Assembly: GCF_025359345.1 (NCBI RefSeq)
Contig: NZ_JANYGQ010000028.1
Location: 248,001-312,000, forward strand
From: Mucilaginibacter sp.
GTDB taxonomy: Bacteria > Bacteroidota > Bacteroidia > Sphingobacteriales > Sphingobacteriaceae
Length of the DNA stretch: 64,000 nucleotides
Reading direction: 5' to 3'
Position numbers and translations under genes: made by a program. The notes under the pieces were generated by a model. The model saw only the letters and a list, made by a program, of their open reading frames with translations. It had not been told where the DNA came from and did not search any database. Shown here one piece after another: positions 43,315-51,630 of this stretch (position 1 is its first letter; each line of letters starts with the position of its first letter).

Positions 43315-44796
43315 ATGATTAAAAAATACCTGTTCGTTTCATTGCTCTGTTTGTTTTCCTGTGTCAGTGCACATGCCAATTTTATTTTTAATGCCAATTG
43401 TGTTGAAGCCTATAAAGACATTTTAGCGCTGCGGATGAACGACGCCCGCGCGTTGATTAAAAAGGAAAAGCAAACCAATCCTGCGAACGGTATCGTGGTA
43501 TTATTGGAGAACTATATCGACTACTTCAGTCTCCTGGCATCCGAAAATAAGAATGACTACGAACGGTTGAAAGACAATAAATCAATGCGCGTTGATGCGC
43601 TTGAAGAAAATGATAAAAATTCGCCCTGGTATTTGTTTTCGCAGGCGGAGATTTACTTGCAATGGTCGTTTTTAAAGGCCAAGTTTGGCGATTACATGTC
43701 ATCAGGATCCGATGCTAAAAGCGCAAACAGCCTGCTAAAAGATAACAGTAAAAAATACCCAGACTTTTTACCCAACAAAAAAAGCCTGGCACTGGTAAAT
43801 ATCATTTTTGGAAATATACCCGCCAATTTTAGGTGGATTGCGGGGATGTTGGGAATGAAAGGCAACGTTCAATATGGCATCAACCAGTTGGTTGAGCTTA
43901 AAAAGCAACTGCCCAGATCGGCTTACAACTTTTATGATGACGAGATCATATGGTTTTTGTGCGTTACCGATATTAATGTGCTACATAGTAAAAATAGCTA
44001 CGAGACGCTAATCGGTTACCTGGCGGGCATGGATAATAACAGTATGCTCAAAGTATATTTACAGGGGTATGTATCGTCAAAAACAGCGCATAACGATGAA
44101 ACTATAAAGTACCTTGACGCGGCACCGAAATCAGGACAATACATTGCCGTGCCTCCAATATATTATATGCTCGGTTGTGCCAAACTTAACCGTATGGATG
44201 GCGACACGCCGGCTGCCTTAGCCCGTTACGTTAATGATTATAAAGGCACCGCGTTTATTAAAGACGCATACTTAAAGATCGCCTACTTTTACTTGCTTCA
44301 AAATGATTCTGAAAAATATGAAGAATATCGTAGGCTGGCACGCAGCAGGGGAAATGCGATAGACGGAAAAGACAAGATCGCGCTCCGTGAGGCAAGTGAA
44401 CCGAAGCCAGATATCGACTTGCTAAAAACCAGGTTTTATTTCGACGGCGGTTATTACAGCAAAGCTACAGCGCAACTTGCCGGTAAAGATGTAAATAGTT
44501 TTAAGCTAACCCGGGACAAAATCCAGTATTACTATTATCTGGGCCGCATTAACGACAAAATAAACAAAAACGCTGACGCTGTTTCATATTACCAAAAGGC
44601 CATTGCTTTGGGCAAGGAAACCAGTTATTATTACGCCGCAAATGCTGCCCTGATGATTGGTAATATTTACGAAGAAGTTAAAGACAATGCAAAAGCCGCA
44701 AATTACTATCACCAGGCCATCGATATGAAGGCACACGATTATCAAACCGATATTGATAATGACGCAAAAGCCGGGTTGAAGAGGATTGGTCAGTAG
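43315..44796 (+). CDS. Secreted tetratricopeptide-repeat protein
   Basis: The protein is 493 residues from the ATG at 43315, which starts directly with a signal peptide (MIKKYLFVSLLCLFSCVSAHA). A TTG three codons upstream is less likely. C-terminal TPR units are visible (YYYLGRINDKINKNADAVSY, then YYAANAALMIGNIYEEVKDN). The N-terminal 300 residues are helical and probably also repeat-based. It is likely periplasmic and may serve as a scaffold. It lies on the plus strand between two minus-strand biosynthetic operons and shares seven bases of its 3' end with the acyltransferase gene. I do not know its partners. Confidence 0.78.
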   Translation: MIKKYLFVSLLCLFSCVSAHANFIFNANCVEAYKDILALRMNDARALIKKEKQTNPANGIVVLLENYIDYFSLLASENKNDYERLKDNKSMRVDALEENDKNSPWYLFSQAEIYLQWSFLKAKFGDYMSSGSDAKSANSLLKDNSKKYPDFLPNKKSLALVNIIFGNIPANFRWIAGMLGMKGNVQYGINQLVELKKQLPRSAYNFYDDEIIWFLCVTDINVLHSKNSYETLIGYLAGMDNNSMLKVYLQGYVSSKTAHNDETIKYLDAAPKSGQYIAVPPIYYMLGCAKLNRMDGDTPAALARYVNDYKGTAFIKDAYLKIAYFYLLQNDSEKYEEYRRLARSRGNAIDGKDKIALREASEPKPDIDLLKTRFYFDGGYYSKATAQLAGKDVNSFKLTRDKIQYYYYLGRINDKINKNADAVSYYQKAIALGKETSYYYAANAALMIGNIYEEVKDNAKAANYYHQAIDMKAHDYQTDIDNDAKAGLKRIGQ

Positions 44797-45455
44797 GTAA
44801 GGTTGCCTGGCTCGTCGGTAAAACGTACAGTTTTACGCATACTTTGCAGGTGATGCGCGTTTACATTTTGTTTTAGCGTGTCAAAATTGAAATCGTGATT
44901 GGTGCCGCAATCAAGCAGTGTCATGTTAGCTGATGGTTTGGTGCTTTCGTAATATTCCAAAACGTTGCTGCTCCATATCAACTGGCAATCACCTTTTACC
45001 CGGGTCATAATTTCGTTGATACCGTTTTTAAATTGAATATGCCTGATATGCTGCGATTCCAGTTCGGCCTGGGGGAAAAATAGCAGGATGTTGCCCGGTT
45101 CGTTTAAAAGTTCCGCGGCGTATTCAATGCTTTCCTTTACCGACCACGCGTTCGGTTCCACAGAAAAAGAGCCCACGTATTTCAGCCACCAGTTTTTCTC
45201 CATTTGCTTTTTAACCGACATGGTGTACAAGCCTTTCAGTTTTTGTTGCTTATCAATGTGTTTAAAGGCTATGTAGTATGAGAAAAAGCCATCTAAAAAC
45301 CCAAAATGGTTACACATCAGGATATAGGAGTGGTTGGGCTTTATTTCAACCGGCGTAATCTTCATTTTATTAAACCGCCGCCTGAAAAACCACATCAGCA
45401 CAGATGAGCCCCACCTGATAAATGGTAATGGTATCGGTTTGGCCTTAATCATCAT
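44790..45455 (-). CDS. Lysophospholipid acyltransferase (PlsC/LPLAT-like) family protein
   Basis: The 221-residue protein has the acyltransferase HX4D motif in CNHFGFLDG. A later block (GNILLFFPQAELESQH) corresponds to the usual FPEG acceptor region with PQAE substituted. An N-terminal hydrophobic stretch (about 10-25) suggests membrane association. It is the last gene of the accessory fatty-acid operon and overlaps the hydrolase gene by ATGA. It probably transfers the acyl chain made by the operon to a lipid or other acceptor. Confidence 0.78.
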   Translation of the reverse strand: MMIKAKPIPLPFIRWGSSVLMWFFRRRFNKMKITPVEIKPNHSYILMCNHFGFLDGFFSYYIAFKHIDKQQKLKGLYTMSVKKQMEKNWWLKYVGSFSVEPNAWSVKESIEYAAELLNEPGNILLFFPQAELESQHIRHIQFKNGINEIMTRVKGDCQLIWSSNVLEYYESTKPSANMTLLDCGTNHDFNFDTLKQNVNAHHLQSMRKTVRFTDEPGNLTY

Positions 45456-46297
45456 GACAACAGCGCGGTTAATTGAGTAACAAAGTTCTTTTTTATCATC
45501 TCGTGCCCTTCATCCAATACAATTGTAGTGGCATCTTTTACTTTGGCGATAAAATCCTTACCTATTCCCGGCGGGAACGACTTATCGCGTTTGCCAAATA
45601 TAAAAATGCTTTTTATGTTTTGTTCATTTAATGCTTTCAGCAGGCGTGTCTCGTCCGTTTCGAAGGTGCGCAGGTAAGTAAAACAAGCATAAAAATTAAA
45701 CCTGAGTTCAGGCGTGCCTATTTCGCCATACAAAATTTTGTAGGCCTCCGCATCGATAATCCTGAGGCGCTTAAATAATTTCAACATCCGCACCAAAAAA
45801 GTTTCATTTAGCGCCAGTTTTTCAAGCATTTTGTTGCCGGTTTTGCTTTTGCTGAAAAAGGGTATCAGACGGCCCGGATTTAAAGAGGAAGGGGCCGCAG
45901 CGATAAATTCATCCACAAGGTGAGGCAGTTCTTCAGTAACCACGCTGGCAAAATGCGTACCCATTGAATAACCGATTATTGAAAAACGCCCGATGCCTTC
46001 GTACCTGCAAAACTCCGATATTAAGTCGGCAAATTGTTTTTTGGTGATGCCTTTTTTTACGGCTTCAAGACTTTGGTCCTTTAGCTTTGTTTCTTTATGA
46101 AAAAACAGGTCGAACCCGATGAAAGTATATTTCTCTCCTAAAGTCGATTCAAGGATTTTAAACTGCTTGCCATGCATGCCATATCCATGAAAGCCGAGCA
46201 TAATTTTAGGGCCATTACCAAATTTATAGTAATGCAGCGTAACCAGGTCATTTTCAAAATAATGGTCGGTCATGCTTTGATTATGAAATGTTTTCAA
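45452..46297 (-). CDS. Alpha/beta-hydrolase of the accessory fatty-acid operon
   Basis: The 281-residue alpha/beta-hydrolase has nucleophile elbow GYSMGTH (Ser), a late IFGKRDKSFP loop with the acid, and catalytic His in DEGHEMI. The oxyanion-side motif is GFHGYGMHG. It may act as a thioesterase or esterase on the chain built by the operon. The start overlaps the AcpS-like gene by 17 bases. A second in-frame ATG at 46273 would remove the overlap. It also overlaps the acyltransferase start by four bases. Confidence 0.78.
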   Translation of the reverse strand: MKTFHNQSMTDHYFENDLVTLHYYKFGNGPKIMLGFHGYGMHGKQFKILESTLGEKYTFIGFDLFFHKETKLKDQSLEAVKKGITKKQFADLISEFCRYEGIGRFSIIGYSMGTHFASVVTEELPHLVDEFIAAAPSSLNPGRLIPFFSKSKTGNKMLEKLALNETFLVRMLKLFKRLRIIDAEAYKILYGEIGTPELRFNFYACFTYLRTFETDETRLLKALNEQNIKSIFIFGKRDKSFPPGIGKDFIAKVKDATTIVLDEGHEMIKKNFVTQLTALLS

Positions 46298-46682
46298 TAA
46301 ATGCTATCGCCCAGGCATAATCCCCATCGTGCGAAATGGAAAGGCCGATGTCAAACTTAGGCCCCTCTCGATGAATAAGCGCGGTCGGCCTGCCTACTGG
46401 CTTATCGCGCGTTATTTCAATTTTTTTTGGACCGAGGGCCGATGGATCAACTTGTTTTATGGCTTTGTAAACAGCCTCCTTAGCGGCCCATGTTGAAGCA
46501 TAACGGAGTAGCGGGTTTTCAAACTGTTCGCAATAAGTTATTTCGTTTTCAGTATAAACTTTGGCTTTAAACGACGGTGTAAACGATTTTTCGAAATCAG
46601 GAATAAACACAATATCGTTGCCTGCCGAAAATTTTTGAGCGGGTATCAGTTCTTCCAGTGCTGTTTTAATTTCCTTCTCCAT
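46281..46682 (-). CDS. AcpS-like holo-ACP synthase
   Basis: The short phosphopantetheinyl transferase has 133 residues, the size of trimeric AcpS enzymes. It has GNDIVFIPDF near the N terminus (the family's GxDIVEI), the signature ASTWAAKEAVYKAI with the metal-binding Glu, and SISHDGDYAWAIAF at the C terminus. It should activate the ACP encoded four genes upstream (48830). It overlaps the end of the enoyl-reductase gene by 17 bases and the hydrolase start by 17 bases. Confidence 0.82.
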   Translation of the reverse strand: MEKEIKTALEELIPAQKFSAGNDIVFIPDFEKSFTPSFKAKVYTENEITYCEQFENPLLRYASTWAAKEAVYKAIKQVDPSALGPKKIEITRDKPVGRPTALIHREGPKFDIGLSISHDGDYAWAIAFIENIS

Positions 46683-47484
46683 CTACGCCAAGCCCCATTA
46701 CATTAAACCCGCCATCAACAAAATGAATATTACCGGTAACTTTTTTAGATAAATCAGAGAAGTAGTACAATGCGGCATCGCCTACATCGCCTGCATCAAT
46801 GTTACCAAGCGGGGCTGTAAACTTGCCCATCTTGCGCAGCTTGCGTACGCCGAAGATGCCACCGGATGATGTTGTCATTACCAATCCGGCTGAAATAGCA
46901 TTTACTCTTATGCCTGTCCCCCTGAAATGGCTGGCAAGGTATATCATAATATTCTCCAGTGCGGCCTTGCAAATAGCCATGCCTGCATAGCCAGGGAATA
47001 CCCTCTGTGAGGCATTGTAAGTAAGCGTTAATATCGATGCACCCTTTGCCAGTAATGGCGCGGCCACGCGGGCAACGCGCAACAGCGAATAAGCGCTGAT
47101 ATTAAACGCATCCATAAAGTCCTCGAACGGGATATCGATATAAGATGGAGCAGGTTCGTTACTACCCGGCAAACTATAACACATAACCGACTGGCTGCCA
47201 AAGGCTACACCGTGCAGCACGTAATCAATGGGGCCGGTTGCATTGTAAACCATTTGCATAAACGCGCTTATTTCCGCTTCCGACCTTATTTCAACCTGCG
47301 CCGATAAAGTGGTATCCATGCCGTTTTGCTGCATCAGGTATAAAACTTCGTTCTTAGTATCAGCGACATAGCTTAGTGCCACTTTACACCCCGAACGGTG
47401 TAATTTTATCGCAATATCATACGCTATGGAGCTTTCGTTCCGAACACCGAATATTACCGCAACCTTATTTGTATTATCTATCAT
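46666..47484 (-). CDS. FabI-like enoyl-ACP reductase (SDR fold)
   Basis: The 272-residue protein resembles NADH-dependent enoyl-ACP reductases. It has the FabI-type cofactor loop VIFGVRNESSIAYDIA, HGVAF as the central strand, and YAGMAICK (Tyr-x6-Lys) active site followed by AALE. The C-terminal VDGGFNVMGLG is also typical. I start at the ATG at 47484 (MIDNTNKVAVIFG), which overlaps the KS stop by 11 bases; the open frame extends to 47526 but that part lies inside the KS gene. It would reduce the trans-2-enoyl chain, so the operon's product is probably at least partly saturated. Confidence 0.8.
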   Translation of the reverse strand: MIDNTNKVAVIFGVRNESSIAYDIAIKLHRSGCKVALSYVADTKNEVLYLMQQNGMDTTLSAQVEIRSEAEISAFMQMVYNATGPIDYVLHGVAFGSQSVMCYSLPGSNEPAPSYIDIPFEDFMDAFNISAYSLLRVARVAAPLLAKGASILTLTYNASQRVFPGYAGMAICKAALENIMIYLASHFRGTGIRVNAISAGLVMTTSSGGIFGVRKLRKMGKFTAPLGNIDAGDVGDAALYYFSDLSKKVTGNIHFVDGGFNVMGLGVDGEGN

Positions 47485-48826
47485 CCCGCGAAACTGCCAT
47501 GGCGCTGTTTGTACCGCCAAAGCCATAATTTAAACAAACTATTTGGTTAATTTCCTTCTCTACTATTTCCTGCGAGATTAAGTGCCTGTAAGCTGCTGCA
47601 GGTTTATCTGAGCCCTGCCAGCCGTCTTTCTTCTGGAAGTTTTCCGGCTCAGTATTCAACTCATCAGAATTGATACAAGGCAACACCTTTTGGTTTTTGA
47701 GCATTAACAGGGTTGCGATAAACTCTACCGAACCTGCGGCCCCGAGCATATGGCCAAACTGCGCCTTTGGAGCAGCTATATGGTAGCCATCTTCGCCTAA
47801 CGTATCCACAACACTTATCAGCTCTAAAATATCACCTACCGGGGTAGCTGTTCCGTGTACTTTAACCACTTCAGGTTTAATTTCGGCGTCCGCCATTAAG
47901 CCTTTCCATAAACGGCGCTGGCCATCGTATGATGGATAGAACATATTGCCGTCACCGTCGGAGTTATTGAAGTAGCCATCTATAATGCCCAATATGTTTG
48001 CACCTCGCGCCTTTGCCATTTCATATTCTTCAAGCGCCACAATACCGGCGCCAAATGAACAAACAAAACCATTGCGTTTTACATCAAAAGGGCGGGAGCT
48101 TTGTTCAGGTGCGAATCCTTTGCTCAATACCTGCATGGCGTCAAAGCCGATGAAAGTTTCAAGTGCTGTACCTTCAACACCGCCGCAAATGGCGCGGTCC
48201 TGCAGGCCGAATTTTATCAGGCGATAGGCATAACCGATATTTCCAAGCCCTGTGGCACAGGCTGATATAATTGATTCGCAAACGCCTTTATTTCTGATCA
48301 GGCACGATACGTTGGCTGCCTCGCGGTACGACATAGCCCTGTCCACTGTATGTGAACCAGCCATTCGGGTTTTTTTGCCCAGTTCGTAAAATGCGTGCCA
48401 TGCGTGGCGCGATACCACATTGCCGCCGCCGCCCGAAGCAACAACCACACCGGTTTGTTCCGATTCGGTTTCTTCCTTTGTCCACCCCGCCATTTCAATT
48501 GATTCCAGCGCGCCGATCATGGCCCAAACACAACCGAGGTCGGCTGTGGCCAGGTTAAGGTCGGGTATCCGACCAAGGTGGTCTACGTAGGTTTCCGGCC
48601 ATTCTGTTTCCGGTACCGGGTGAATAGCTTCCAGGTTCATTTCCGGCTCAGTAATATAACCCGCTACGGTCGAACGGATTTGCTTTGGGTATTGCAGCGC
48701 TTTGGGCCACTCGCGTATGAGGCTCTGGCCGGTAAATAATTTTTTATCAAACTCATCTAGCCCCGTGCAGGTTGGAAAAGCACCGCCCATACCAACAACT
48801 GCAACTCTTCGTCCTGCTACACTCAT
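47474..48826 (-). CDS. Beta-ketoacyl-ACP synthase of the accessory fatty-acid operon
   Basis: The 450-residue condensing enzyme has Cys190 (IISACATGLG), His324 (VKVHGTATPVGD) and His359 (KAQFGHMLGAAGS) and the terminal glycine-rich loop NYGFGGTNSAMAV. It therefore appears catalytically complete, with a Cys-His-His triad of the KAS I/II type. It is longer than FabF mainly through insertions after the N-terminal strand (residues 35-90). It lies three bases after the ACP gene. It is likely to elongate acyl chains on that ACP. Confidence 0.9.
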   Translation of the reverse strand: MSVAGRRVAVVGMGGAFPTCTGLDEFDKKLFTGQSLIREWPKALQYPKQIRSTVAGYITEPEMNLEAIHPVPETEWPETYVDHLGRIPDLNLATADLGCVWAMIGALESIEMAGWTKEETESEQTGVVVASGGGGNVVSRHAWHAFYELGKKTRMAGSHTVDRAMSYREAANVSCLIRNKGVCESIISACATGLGNIGYAYRLIKFGLQDRAICGGVEGTALETFIGFDAMQVLSKGFAPEQSSRPFDVKRNGFVCSFGAGIVALEEYEMAKARGANILGIIDGYFNNSDGDGNMFYPSYDGQRRLWKGLMADAEIKPEVVKVHGTATPVGDILELISVVDTLGEDGYHIAAPKAQFGHMLGAAGSVEFIATLLMLKNQKVLPCINSDELNTEPENFQKKDGWQGSDKPAAAYRHLISQEIVEKEINQIVCLNYGFGGTNSAMAVSRDDR

Positions 48827-48829
48827 AAA

Positions 48830-49105
48830 TTATTTATTTGCACTGCGTTCCCTAACCATAATGATCAAATCGATAACATCCTTAACCTTCGAACCCATAC
48901 GGTCGATGTCCTCGTCCTCAAACTCGATGTCGAATTTTTGCTCAACCTTAGCTGCAATGTTGATCAACTCGGTCGAGGGAGTGTCCATATCAGTTAAAAA
49001 GTCGGTTTCTTCGGTAACACCTTCCAATTTTGCCGGGTCAATTGTGCGTACAGTGCGCAGTACTTCCAGTAAACCTTCAAGTATCTCTTGTCTTTCGTTT
49101 GCCAT
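48830..49105 (-). CDS. Acyl carrier protein with an atypical phosphopantetheine site
   Basis: The acidic four-helix protein of 91 residues has the carrier-protein pattern TDFLTDMDTPSTELINIAAK, then VEQKFDIEFEDEDIDRMGSK. The usual DSL at the start of helix II is replaced by D-T-P-S-T-E-L, so Ser44 is the presumed attachment site. It begins one base after the dehydratase-like gene ends and three bases before the KS gene, which marks it as the carrier of this operon rather than the housekeeping ACP. The AcpS-like enzyme at 46281 presumably modifies it. Confidence 0.85.
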   Translation of the reverse strand: MANERQEILEGLLEVLRTVRTIDPAKLEGVTEETDFLTDMDTPSTELINIAAKVEQKFDIEFEDEDIDRMGSKVKDVIDLIIMVRERSANK

Positions 49106-49106
49106 A

Positions 49107-49703
49107 TTATGCTAATTTGTTAAATTGTTCTATCAGTATTGCCCGGCCGGTAATGTCGTGCAGCTCGGCCACTTTTATAAAATCTTTGCTAATATCATAC
49201 TTTAATAATCTTTCCTCGGTAAAATCACTAAAATATTCATCCAAATCGAGCCCTTTTGGTACCCGGTAAATGCGTCCATCGCAAACCATTTGCCGCCATT
49301 TCCAGAATGTTATGTTGCCGATGCTGATAAAGGTATCGCCAAGTTCCAGGTAATTCTGAAAATTAACATTGCCAATGCTGATAAATGCCGGTACAAATGT
49401 ATCCCTCAATACATCAGGCAAACAATTTTGTTTGCGGCATTGGAGGAAAGTAGCGCACGATACAATAGTGGCCTGGGCGAAAGCCTCAATCTGGTCGACC
49501 CCGCGGAATACATTGAAGTGGTCTTCAACATCCCGTTCGGTGGGGGAGTAGCTAGCTACGATACCTTTGTTAGGCGAATGCCAATGGTAATTGCTCACCA
49601 GTCGTTTGGTAGGGCCATGAAGCAGTAAATTTACAGGATCTACACCCACGAGGTTTCCGTGTTGAATAGTATCCAGGTAACCTGCTTTTTCTTCGTCTGT
49701 CAT
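49107..49703 (-). CDS. Hotdog-fold dehydratase-like protein (FabZ-like)
   Basis: The 198-residue protein is tentatively assigned to beta-hydroxyacyl-ACP dehydratase-like hotdog proteins. The segment DHFNVFRGVDQIEAFAQAT resembles the FabZ active-site helix, with His62 and Glu73 as candidates. The usual HFPxxPxxPG loop is shortened by about three residues. It lies between the ketoreductase and the ACP genes, the expected place for a dehydratase. The C-terminal third (RIYRVPKGLDLDEYFSDFTE) has no clear match. Confidence in the reaction is limited. Confidence 0.55.
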   Translation of the reverse strand: MTDEEKAGYLDTIQHGNLVGVDPVNLLLHGPTKRLVSNYHWHSPNKGIVASYSPTERDVEDHFNVFRGVDQIEAFAQATIVSCATFLQCRKQNCLPDVLRDTFVPAFISIGNVNFQNYLELGDTFISIGNITFWKWRQMVCDGRIYRVPKGLDLDEYFSDFTEERLLKYDISKDFIKVAELHDITGRAILIEQFNKLA

Positions 49704-50419
49704 ATTAAACCGCCGTTGATGTGGATATTTGTGCCGTTAATGTATGATGCCTTGTCTGATAGCAGGAACTCAATTGTATCCGCCACATCATCAACCCTTC
49801 CAAATCGTTTAGCCGGTATCATATTAAAATATTTCTGTTTGATAGCTTCAGGTATGCCTGCAGTCATATCGGTTTCTATAAAACCGGGTGAGACGCTTAA
49901 TACCCTTATTTTGTGCTCGGTATTTGTGGCGGCCGCTTCCTGTGCCAACGAGCGTGATAGCGCTGCTAAGCCCGCTTTGGTAGCTGCATAAACCGACTGA
50001 AACGCATTGCCGCTTTCGCCTACAACCGAGCTGACGTTAATAATCACCCCCTCCTGCGTAAGGCTGAATATTTTCATAGCTGTTTTGCAGATCAATATCG
50101 GAGCTTTTAAATTTACATTCAGCATGGCGTCAATTTCGCGCTCGGGCTGATAGTTTAGGGGTTTGTCATAAGTTACGCCGGCATTGTTGATTACGCCGTA
50201 TAAGTCGCCATGTTCTTTTTTTAGCTGCTTACAAAAGGTATTGATGGCTTCAGCGTCCGAAAAATCGGCGCATAAAATATGGCTACCCGGGATGACCTCA
50301 GTAAAACTTTCGGGTTTTGATGCGTGTAATATTAAAGTATATTGGCCTGATAGCTTTTTCGAAATGGCCAGCCCTAAACCCTTACTGGCACCGGTAATTA
50401 ATATTTTTCGTTTCTCCAT
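49700..50419 (-). CDS. FabG-like 3-oxoacyl-ACP reductase (SDR)
   Basis: The 239-residue short-chain dehydrogenase has cofactor motif TGASKGLGLAIS, NNAG (VINNAGVTYDKP), catalytic Ser in INVSSVVGESG and Tyr-x3-Lys in SVYAATKAGL. The C-terminal DKASYINGTNIHINGGL is as in FabG. It would reduce the beta-ketoacyl-ACP made by the KS of the same operon. It is the first gene and overlaps the next by four bases (ATGA). Confidence 0.85.
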   Translation of the reverse strand: MEKRKILITGASKGLGLAISKKLSGQYTLILHASKPESFTEVIPGSHILCADFSDAEAINTFCKQLKKEHGDLYGVINNAGVTYDKPLNYQPEREIDAMLNVNLKAPILICKTAMKIFSLTQEGVIINVSSVVGESGNAFQSVYAATKAGLAALSRSLAQEAAATNTEHKIRVLSVSPGFIETDMTAGIPEAIKQKYFNMIPAKRFGRVDDVADTIEFLLSDKASYINGTNIHINGGLI

Positions 50420-50568
50420 CAGGACTGTTATAGTGATTAGAGGTTGGAGATCAGAGGCTAGGTTAACAAATCGTTAAACTTCGTCTTAATCTTTACAGCA
50501 AATATGTTGATTTATAATAATAATTTCGGCAAGTTGTTTTAATATTTGACCCATAAATAGTGAACCGT

Positions 50569-50607
50569 GAGACTAAGGAAGTTTAAAAAACTCCGTAAGT
50601 CTCCGCA
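50569..50607. repeat. GAGACTAAGGAAGTT imperfect hairpin upstream of the phosphodiesterase-like gene
   Basis: GAGACTAAGGAAGTT and AACTCCGTAAGTCTC match at 12 of 15 positions as reverse complements around AAAA. It is the same style of gap-filling repeat as elsewhere, 13 bases before the start at 50620. Confidence 0.5.
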
Positions 50608-50619
50608 AGACTCCGAAAT

Positions 50620-51576
50620 ATGTATCGTAAATATTTTATTTTCAGTATTTTATGCTTGCTGCTGTTGCCTATGGCTGGATTTTCGCAGCAGGCAAAATCC
50701 TTTAAAATCGTGCCGCTTGGCGTAAAAGGCGGGGCTGACGAAAGCAACCTGTCAGCCTATATAGTGGCGGCAACGGGCACCAACGACTATATCTGCCTTG
50801 ATGCGGGGACGCTGCATGCCGGTATTGAAAAGGCTATCGCCAATAAAGTGTTTAATCTGCCTGTTGAGCAAGTGCTCCGCAAATACATCAAAGGCTATTT
50901 TATTTCACACGCCCATCTCGACCATTTGGCCGGGCTAATTATCAATTCGCCCGATGATACCGCTAAAACCATCTACGGACTGGCCAGCACATTACAAACT
51001 ATCAAAACCCACTATTTTACCTGGGAAAGTTGGGCCAATTTTGCCGATGAAGGAGAAGCACCGCTGCTAAAAAAATACCATTATCAGCCATTGGTGCCCG
51101 ATAGTAGCATCGCCATAAAAAATACGGCAATGACGGTTATCGCCTACCCGTTAAGCCATTCCAGTCTTACCAGTACCGCATTTTTAGTAAAAAGCAATGG
51201 TGCTTATATTTTGTATTTAGGCGATACCGGTCCGGATGAGATTGAAAAAAGCAACAAGCTGCATAAACTATGGGAAGTGGTTGCCCGGTTGATAAGAAGC
51301 AAAAAGCTTAAAGCTATAATGATTGAAACCTCGTTCCCGAATATTCAGCCCGATAAAACGCTGTTCGGTCATTTCACCCCCAACTGGCTAATGAAGGAAA
51401 TGAATAATCTGGCAGTTTTAACTGGCGCGGACGCGATTAAAGGATTTAATTTGATAATAACACACGTAAAACCGCCGCAGGTCAATATTGATAAAATAAA
51501 AGCAGAGGTAAAAGCGGCGAATAAATTGGGATTTAATTTGATATTTCCGGAGCAGGGGAAGGAGATTGATTTATGA
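50620..51576 (+). CDS. Secreted metallo-beta-lactamase-fold hydrolase, class II cyclic-nucleotide phosphodiesterase-like
   Basis: The exported protein has 318 residues with a signal peptide ending near residue 21 (LLLLPMAGFSQQ). The metal-binding motif is ISHAHLDHLAGLI (His-x-His-x-Asp-His), and HSSLTSTAFLV and LYLGDTGPDE supply later ligands. These features fit the class II 3',5'-cAMP phosphodiesterase family (PdeA-like), whose signature is HxHLDHxxG. It would hydrolyse a cyclic nucleotide or related ester outside the cytoplasm. It is divergent from the fatty-acid operon. Substrate is inferred from family only. Confidence 0.82.
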   Translation: MYRKYFIFSILCLLLLPMAGFSQQAKSFKIVPLGVKGGADESNLSAYIVAATGTNDYICLDAGTLHAGIEKAIANKVFNLPVEQVLRKYIKGYFISHAHLDHLAGLIINSPDDTAKTIYGLASTLQTIKTHYFTWESWANFADEGEAPLLKKYHYQPLVPDSSIAIKNTAMTVIAYPLSHSSLTSTAFLVKSNGAYILYLGDTGPDEIEKSNKLHKLWEVVARLIRSKKLKAIMIETSFPNIQPDKTLFGHFTPNWLMKEMNNLAVLTGADAIKGFNLIITHVKPPQVNIDKIKAEVKAANKLGFNLIFPEQGKEIDL

Positions 51577-51630
51577 ACTTTTCCAAGACGCAATATTTTG
51601 CCTCTCGGAAAACTAACCGACGTTTTGAAT

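Noticed and set aside
44790..50419. Aryl polyene or flexirubin gene cluster
   Set aside because: The operon has an enoyl reductase and lacks the ammonia-lyase, chain-length-factor and resorcinol-forming genes of those pathways.
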